Assembly: GCA_945829425.1 (NCBI GenBank)
Contig: CALZUQ010000010.1
Span: forward strand, 1 to 64,000
Origin: an uncultured bacterium
Lineage (GTDB): Bacteria > Bacteroidota > Bacteroidia > Bacteroidales > Bacteroidaceae
Length of the DNA: 64,000 bases
Reading direction: 5' to 3'
Part shown: positions 59,243 through 64,000 of the stretch, piece by piece
Layout of the letters: every line of letters begins with the position of its first letter
How positions within the stretch are numbered: position 1 is the stretch's first letter
The notes under the pieces: generated by a model
The model's input: only the letters and a program-made list of their open reading frames with translations
The model's database searches: none
What the model was told of the DNA's origin: nothing
Made by a program: the position numbers and the translations under genes

Positions 59243-59265
59243 GCTCCCACTGAACAGGTGGGAGC
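59243..59265 (+). terminator. Stem-loop after hisS
   Basis: GCTCCCAC pairs with GTGGGAGC over a 7-nt loop. No T-run, so it is a weak or factor-dependent end. A second hairpin, GCCGCC/GGCGGC at 59292-59315, lies in the leader of the next gene. Confidence 0.5.
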
Positions 59266-59333
59266 ATCCCTTAAACCTAATAAAAAACACTGCCGCCCAG
59301 CCATGCTCTGGCGGCACAAACCGAAAAGTTATT

Positions 59334-60368
59334 ATGAAACACTTTTTTTCTGTAGCAGCTATTGCCCTTGTGGCGATATTGCTCATGACGTCGTCGAAGA
59401 AGCAGACAACGATCTTCATGATCGGTGACTCCACCATGGCAGATAAAGACATCTCGAAAGGTTCGCCGGAGAGAGGTTGGGGCATGGTGCTGCAAGGCTT
59501 CTTCACCGAAGACATCGTCATTGACAATCATGCCCGCAACGGCCGTTCGTCCATCTCTTTCCGCAACGAAGGTCTTTGGGACGAGGTTATGAAACGCATC
59601 AAGCCCGGCGACTATGTCTTCATACAGTTCGGACATAACGACGAGAAACCTGACAAGCCGGGAAGCGTGAGGCATACCGACCCGGGGTCAACCTTCGACG
59701 AGACGTTGGAGAAATATGTCGTAGAGACAAGGGCGAAAGGCGGCATACCGGTGCTGTTCAACTGTGTGGAGCGCCGTCTGTTCTTCGACGAGCGTAAGGC
59801 TGCCGCCGACAGCTTGAAGCAGGACACCTCCATTGACGACGAGACACTCCGCGACACGAAATACGGCGACGAGCTGGTGAACACCGAATATCTCGTCCCG
59901 ACACACTATACCCTCGACGGCGACTATACCGTGGCACCGCGTTTAGTGGCAAAACGCCTCAACGTGCCTTTCATTGACGCTAACTATATCAGCAAGGTCA
60001 TGGAGCAGGACCATGGCGTGGTGGGGTCACGCAAGCTTCACCTCTGGCTGAAGCCGGGTGAGGTGGCAAGCATTCCTGACGGTCGCAAGGACAACACCCA
60101 CTACAGCATATATGGCGCGCACACAATCAGTGGACTTCTCGTCGACGCCATAGGCAAGGAAGTCCCTGCTTTGCGTAAGTATATCTGCCATTACGACTAT
60201 ATCGTATCAGACAAGGGGCGCGGCAACTTCCTCACCCTACAGGAGGCTGTCGACGCAGTGCCTGCTGACGGCTCGGCAACAATCCTCGTGCTCGACGGAA
60301 AGTTCAAGAAACCGCAGACAACGAAGAAGATAAAATACGATGTCCGCTCAACGGCGGAACTGCAGTAG
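59334..60368 (+). CDS. CE12-type rhamnogalacturonan acetylesterase with a truncated CE8 pectin methylesterase stub
   Basis: 344 residues with an N-terminal export segment (FFSVAAIALVAILLM). The SGNH/CE12 domain (about 25-285) has the block I motif FMIGDSTMADKD with nucleophile Ser (about 33), block II in NGRSSISF, block III FGHND (about 99) and DNTHYSIYGA with the catalytic Asp/His (about 257). CE12 removes acetyl groups from rhamnogalacturonan. From about residue 286 the sequence changes to the start of a CE8 pectin methylesterase (YDYIVSDKGRGNFLTLQEAV, DAVPADGSATILVLDGKF) but stops after ~55 residues, missing the whole catalytic beta-helix. Fused CE12-CE8 enzymes are known, so this looks like a deletion product. 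Confidence 0.82.
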   Translation: MKHFFSVAAIALVAILLMTSSKKQTTIFMIGDSTMADKDISKGSPERGWGMVLQGFFTEDIVIDNHARNGRSSISFRNEGLWDEVMKRIKPGDYVFIQFGHNDEKPDKPGSVRHTDPGSTFDETLEKYVVETRAKGGIPVLFNCVERRLFFDERKAAADSLKQDTSIDDETLRDTKYGDELVNTEYLVPTHYTLDGDYTVAPRLVAKRLNVPFIDANYISKVMEQDHGVVGSRKLHLWLKPGEVASIPDGRKDNTHYSIYGAHTISGLLVDAIGKEVPALRKYICHYDYIVSDKGRGNFLTLQEAVDAVPADGSATILVLDGKFKKPQTTKKIKYDVRSTAELQ

Positions 60369-60508
60369 TTTTCAGCACATTAAAACAACAAGACACATAA
60401 TGTGCATGATGACAGTATAACGCAGCCACACATGTCATGGCAGCCTTTGCGTCATGTACTTCGGAAAATATTATCCTGACCTTGACATATCAGAAGACAA
60501 TAATACGT

Positions 60509-62689
60509 ATGCCGCGTGCCTTCCATACTCTCTGGAGGGTCGGGGCATACGTATATTTTTTTCTCTTCGCCACGCTGTGGTTCCTTTCTTCCTGCGCCAC
60601 GAAAGAGACGCTTGACGAGGGCGTCTGGGAGGTGAAGAAAGTCAGCGTGCTCTCCGACAACAGCTCGCTGCCTACGGGTAAATACAAGGCTTATGTGTTG
60701 CAGCAGCCGGGCATGAAAGAGGGCAAGCGCATGCACATAGCTTACGACACCCTCCTCACGCGCCGTTCGTGTCAGGACATCGCCACGGCAATGGCCAACG
60801 ACGGCTTCCTCGATGCCACGGTGACGTCGGTATGTCATGTCAGGAAACATACGCAGAAGAAGCGCAACCCCCGTTGTGAGGTGACCTACCTTCTTCATCC
60901 CGATACACCTTATTATATAGGGAGGGTGAGATATGACATCCGCGACCCCCGCATCGACTCGCTTCTCAGGGCGTCGTACACCTTCCGTCTGAAAGAAGGC
61001 CAGCAGTTTTCTGTCAGTGCTCTCAACGCCGAGCGTTCGCATATCAGCAGTTTCCTTCAGCAGCAAGGTTTCTATAAGTTCAACAGAGACTTCATACACT
61101 ATATCGCCGACACGATAGGCAAGGACCATAGAGTGGACGTCACGATGCACCTGTCGCTCTATCGTGCCAACAGCCGTATGAAAGAACAGCACCATTCGTG
61201 TTACACCATTCGTGACATCTCTTACGCCACGGGTCAGGACGGCGTACGCCTGAACCTCCGTCCCTCCGTACTCGACGAGAACACCATGCTGAGGAAAGGC
61301 ACGGCGTATGACGCCTCTGCGCTTCAGCAGACCTACCAGCGCTTTGCCCGTCTCAACGCACTGACATACACAAACATCCATTTCACCGAAAACAACGACA
61401 CCTCCTCCCTCGACAAAACCCTCGACTGCCTCATCCAGCTCTCGCCCCGTAAGCCCAACACCCTCTCCCTTCAGCCGGAAGGCACCAACACGTCGGGCAA
61501 CCTCGGTGCTGCCGTCTCTGTCCTTTACGAGAACCATAACATCTTCCGTGGCTCAGAGACCTTCTCGCTCGAACTGCGTGGTGCTTACGAAGCCATAACG
61601 GGTCTTGAGGGTTATAACAGCCAAGACTATGTGGAGTACGGCATAGAGTCACGCTTGGAGTTTCCACGTTTCATCCTTCCCTTCGTCTCCCGTACGTTCC
61701 GTCGCAGCGTGTTGTCAACGAGTGAGTTGAGCGTGGCTTACAACCTTCAGAACCGTCCGGAGTTCCACCGCCGCATGTTCTCCATGAAGTGGAGGTATAA
61801 ATGGGGTGAGCCTCACCACCACAGCAAGTACACCCTCGATGTCCTTGACCTGAACTACATCTACATGCCTTGGATATCAGAGACGTTCAAGCACGACTAC
61901 CTCGACTCCCTTTCGAACTACAACGCTATTCTTCGCTATAACTACGAAGACCTCTTCATCATGAAGATAGGTTTCGGAGGCACGTACAACAACGGCGTCA
62001 ACGCCCTGAAGTTCAACGTCGAGACGGCAGGCAACCTGCTCAGTGCCGTAGCCGCTGTCTTCCCCTTCCCCCGCAACTCCAGCAACCAGCGTACGCTGTT
62101 CAACATCGCCTACGCCCAGTATGTCAAGGGCGACCTCGACGCCACCCATATCATTCCCCTCACTCCGAGTTCAGAGCTTGTGCTCCACGGCTTTGTCGGC
62201 GTGGCATATCCCTACGGCAACAGCAGCGTGCTGCCTTTCGAGAAACGCTATTTCTCCGGTGGTGCGAACAGCGTGAGAGGGTGGAGCGTGAGAGGCCTCG
62301 GCCCCGGGACGTATCAAGGCACCGACGGACGTATAGACTTCATCAACCAGACGGGCGACGTCAAGATAGACCTTAACATGGAGTACCGCACGTTCCTCTT
62401 CTGGAAGTTCTATGGCGCCTTGTTTGTCGACGCCGGCAACATCTGGACAATCCGCGACTATGAGGGTCAACCCGGCGGCCAGTTCCGCTTCGACAGGTTC
62501 TACCGTCAGTTTGCCGTGGCTTACGGTCTTGGCGTTCGTCTGAACTTCAACTACTTCATCCTCCGCTTCGACGGCGGCATGAAAGCCGTGAACCCTGCAT
62601 ATTCTGACAGCAAAGAGCATTACCCCCTTCTTCATCCGAAGATGTCGCGAGACTTCGCCTTCCATTTTGCCGTAGGCTTGCCGTTCTGA
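60509..62689 (+). CDS. Lipidated TamA/BamA-family outer membrane protein (TamL-like)
   Basis: 726 residues from ATG 60509 (MPRAFHTLWRVGAYVYFF). The lipobox FLSSC at about residues 23-27 predicts a lipoprotein, the feature that separates TamL of Bacteroidetes from proteobacterial TamA. POTRA-like segments follow (YYIGRVRYDIRDPRIDSLLR, LNAERSHISSFLQQQGFYKF), then a beta-barrel with the Omp85 signature EKRYFSGGANSVRGWSVRGL (about residues 590-609) and a terminal Phe (FAVGLPF). It probably works with TamB in outer-membrane protein or lipid handling. TamB is not in this window. A longer in-frame start at 60437 is rejected because it lacks a sensible signal. Confidence 0.85.
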   Translation: MPRAFHTLWRVGAYVYFFLFATLWFLSSCATKETLDEGVWEVKKVSVLSDNSSLPTGKYKAYVLQQPGMKEGKRMHIAYDTLLTRRSCQDIATAMANDGFLDATVTSVCHVRKHTQKKRNPRCEVTYLLHPDTPYYIGRVRYDIRDPRIDSLLRASYTFRLKEGQQFSVSALNAERSHISSFLQQQGFYKFNRDFIHYIADTIGKDHRVDVTMHLSLYRANSRMKEQHHSCYTIRDISYATGQDGVRLNLRPSVLDENTMLRKGTAYDASALQQTYQRFARLNALTYTNIHFTENNDTSSLDKTLDCLIQLSPRKPNTLSLQPEGTNTSGNLGAAVSVLYENHNIFRGSETFSLELRGAYEAITGLEGYNSQDYVEYGIESRLEFPRFILPFVSRTFRRSVLSTSELSVAYNLQNRPEFHRRMFSMKWRYKWGEPHHHSKYTLDVLDLNYIYMPWISETFKHDYLDSLSNYNAILRYNYEDLFIMKIGFGGTYNNGVNALKFNVETAGNLLSAVAAVFPFPRNSSNQRTLFNIAYAQYVKGDLDATHIIPLTPSSELVLHGFVGVAYPYGNSSVLPFEKRYFSGGANSVRGWSVRGLGPGTYQGTDGRIDFINQTGDVKIDLNMEYRTFLFWKFYGALFVDAGNIWTIRDYEGQPGGQFRFDRFYRQFAVAYGLGVRLNFNYFILRFDGGMKAVNPAYSDSKEHYPLLHPKMSRDFAFHFAVGLPF

Positions 62690-62863
62690 CGGTATGGCTG
62701 CGGCATTTTTTTTACTCCCGTTTTCTTCACGTTTCGCAGCTTACGTGGTGTGTTTTATAGAAAAAAAGCCAAAGAAAGCGACAAAACTCCCAAAAACATT
62801 GATGTATATCAATATGTATGGATATTTTAACAAGAAAGTAACGTCTTTATAGAAAATTTTGTT

Positions 62864-62871
62864 TAATTTTG
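62864..62871 (+). promoter_or_regulatory. -7 box for the Oar-like receptor
   Basis: TAATTTTG, 83 bp before ATG 62954, in AT-rich DNA. Confidence 0.7.
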
Positions 62872-62953
62872 CATACGTAATATTAAAATAGGTGAGTTAT
62901 ATATAAGATTTTTTTTTATTCAAACTATTCAATAATCAAATCATTTCACAGTT

Positions 62954-64000
62954 ATGCAGAAAAAGATTTCTTTTCTTGTCGCTATGATGATGCTGGTAGT
63001 CAGTGCTGCAATGGCACAGATTACCACGTCGAGCATGGCTGGCAAGATCTCTGCTGATGGACAGGAAGTGATCGGAGCGACCATCGAGGCTGTCCACCAG
63101 CCTTCCGGCACCCGATACAACGCCGTGTCCAACGCAAAAGGTATGTTCACGATCAACGGTATGCGTGTTGGCGGTCCATACGAGGTTTCTGTCTCATACA
63201 TCGGTTACCAAACGAGTAAGGTCGGCGGCATCACGCTTGTGCTCGGTGAGACATACAATCTCAACGTCTCTCTCTCTGAGGACTTGGCAGCTCTCGGCGA
63301 GGTTGTCGTGATAGGGCGCAACACGAAGTTCACCACGGAGAAGACCGGTGCTTCGACGAACATCTCCAACGCACAGATACTCAACACCCCGACAGTGACG
63401 CGCAGCATCACCGACTTCACACGCCTCTCGCCATACGGCGGCAACGGCATGACCTTCCAAGGTGCTGACGGCCGTACGGCGAACTTCACTGTCGACGGTG
63501 CGAACTTCAACAATAACTTCGGTCTTTACGACAAACTACCTGGCGGCGGCAACCCAATCTCTATCGACGCCATCGAAGAGCTTCAGGTTGTCATCTCTCC
63601 TTACGACGTCCGTCAGACGAACTTCATAGGTGGTGGCATCAACGCCATTACGAAGTCGGGAACGAACACCTTCCGCGGCACGGCGTATATCTACCATAAG
63701 AACGAGAACCTGCGTGGTGACGCCATCGAGCGTGTCCAGATTCTCGGTGCCCGTGAAAAAGACCAGCAGACAACCTATGGTCTCACCCTCGGTGGTCCTA
63801 TCATCAAGGACAAGCTGTTCTTCTTCGTAAACGGAGAAATGGTGAAAACCCCTACGATAGCCAACCGCTGGCGTGCTTCTCAGTATGGCATAGGCGATGC
63901 AGACAACTATATCTCACGCGTCACGCCTGCCGACCTTCAGGCAGTTTCCGACTATGTCAAGAACAAGTATGGCTACGACACGGGTTCGTTCAACAGCTTC
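62954..64000 (+). CDS. Oar-like TonB-dependent receptor, C-terminus off the window
   Basis: 349 codons from ATG 62954 without a stop to the window edge. A signal peptide (ISFLVAMMMLVVSAAMAQ) is followed by a carboxypeptidase-regulatory-like domain (about 20-105: MAGKISADGQEVIGATIEAV, GMFTINGMRVGGPYEVSVSY). Then comes a TonB box-like EVVVIGRNT and plug (DFTRLSPYGGNGMTFQGADG, FTVDGANFNNNFG, IEELQVVISPYDVRQTNFIG, GINAITKSGTNTFRG). The plug of the Oar/ferric-type receptors differs from SusC, and no SusD is seen. It imports or anchors an unknown ligand; the barrel is missing from this window. Confidence 0.85.
   Translation, partial: MQKKISFLVAMMMLVVSAAMAQITTSSMAGKISADGQEVIGATIEAVHQPSGTRYNAVSNAKGMFTINGMRVGGPYEVSVSYIGYQTSKVGGITLVLGETYNLNVSLSEDLAALGEVVVIGRNTKFTTEKTGASTNISNAQILNTPTVTRSITDFTRLSPYGGNGMTFQGADGRTANFTVDGANFNNNFGLYDKLPGGGNPISIDAIEELQVVISPYDVRQTNFIGGGINAITKSGTNTFRGTAYIYHKNENLRGDAIERVQILGAREKDQQTTYGLTLGGPIIKDKLFFFVNGEMVKTPTIANRWRASQYGIGDADNYISRVTPADLQAVSDYVKNKYGYDTGSFNSF

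Noticed and set aside
59017..59319. Reverse-strand frames after hisS
   Set aside because: They read the 32-bp repeat and antisense hisS.
60452..61537. 361-residue reverse frame opposite TamL
   Set aside because: Antisense to the POTRA/barrel gene, with no recognisable domain or promoter.

Overview
The window reads as a chromosome segment of a Prevotella-like member of the Bacteroidales. Evidence: nearly every gene start with an AT-rich upstream region has the Bacteroidetes -7 box TAnnTTTG (for example 7330, 27000, 29823, 38864, 56337, 62864) and no E. coli-type -10/-35. Families typical of the group also occur: DUF4421, DUF4296, a lipidated TamA (TamL), an Oar-type TonB receptor, a thioester-less alpha-2-macroglobulin, YhcG/DUF1016 and S23-type four-helix proteins. 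Most of the sequence is ordinary core genome. Both outermost genes (recombinase at the left, Oar receptor at the right) run off the window.

Layout. 1-5,400 is a decayed accessory zone: a leftward tyrosine recombinase, four 131-bp tandem repeats, low-complexity repeats, a frameshifted gene remnant, a yhcG nuclease gene cut in two by a palindromic element, a TauE exporter and a truncated S23 gene. 5,473-7,047 is a dihydrofolate reductase fused in frame to a pectate lyase. 7,419-14,210 is an M6 metalloprotease followed by a giant alpha-2-macroglobulin. 14,319-17,322 holds a DEAD-box helicase, luxS and an alpha/beta hydrolase. 17,512-26,637 is a leftward seven-gene run: mltG, ABC-F, engB, a second ABC-F (Uup type), a HAD-PIN-Q-rich fusion, a small conserved protein and a HAD phosphatase. 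27,045-36,306 carries a nitroreductase, a small exported protein, an ECF sigma factor with two partners, rpsF-rpsR-rplI, fabD, a GH13 amylase and a TonB receptor. 36,423-38,732 is leftward (HA-domain protein, DedA, aminotransferase). 39,066-50,692 is rightward: ileS, DksA-like, lspA, DUF4296, TetR, Gfo/Idh, DUF4421, an MltF-like lytic transglycosylase and a LolE-like permease. 50,902-55,970 is a leftward rhamnogalacturonan pair (GH105-GH28 fusion, GH106). It is followed rightward by purA, hisS, a CE12 esterase, TamL and the start of an Oar-like receptor.

How the genes work together. PL10, GH105-GH28, GH106 and CE12 form a pectin/rhamnogalacturonan-I degrading set, but it is scattered among housekeeping genes and has no SusCD pair in view. 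The mltG-to-HAD run joins several ribosome- or RNA-linked functions (two ABC-F proteins, EngB, a PIN-domain protein). lspA, TamL, the LolE-like permease and the lytic transglycosylases serve the envelope.

The most interesting novelty is a dispersed non-coding palindromic element. Two complete 199-bp copies (3481 and 45501) and a truncated copy (17347) share ends beginning TTAAGGTGGGTTCTAT and sit at TTAA sites. Their central ~100 bp form a long hairpin whose stem differs in sequence between copies but stays paired. One copy splits yhcG exactly, so that removing it restores the reading frame. Fragments of its ends lie in the 5' leaders of several genes, twice at exactly 9 nt after a -7 box.
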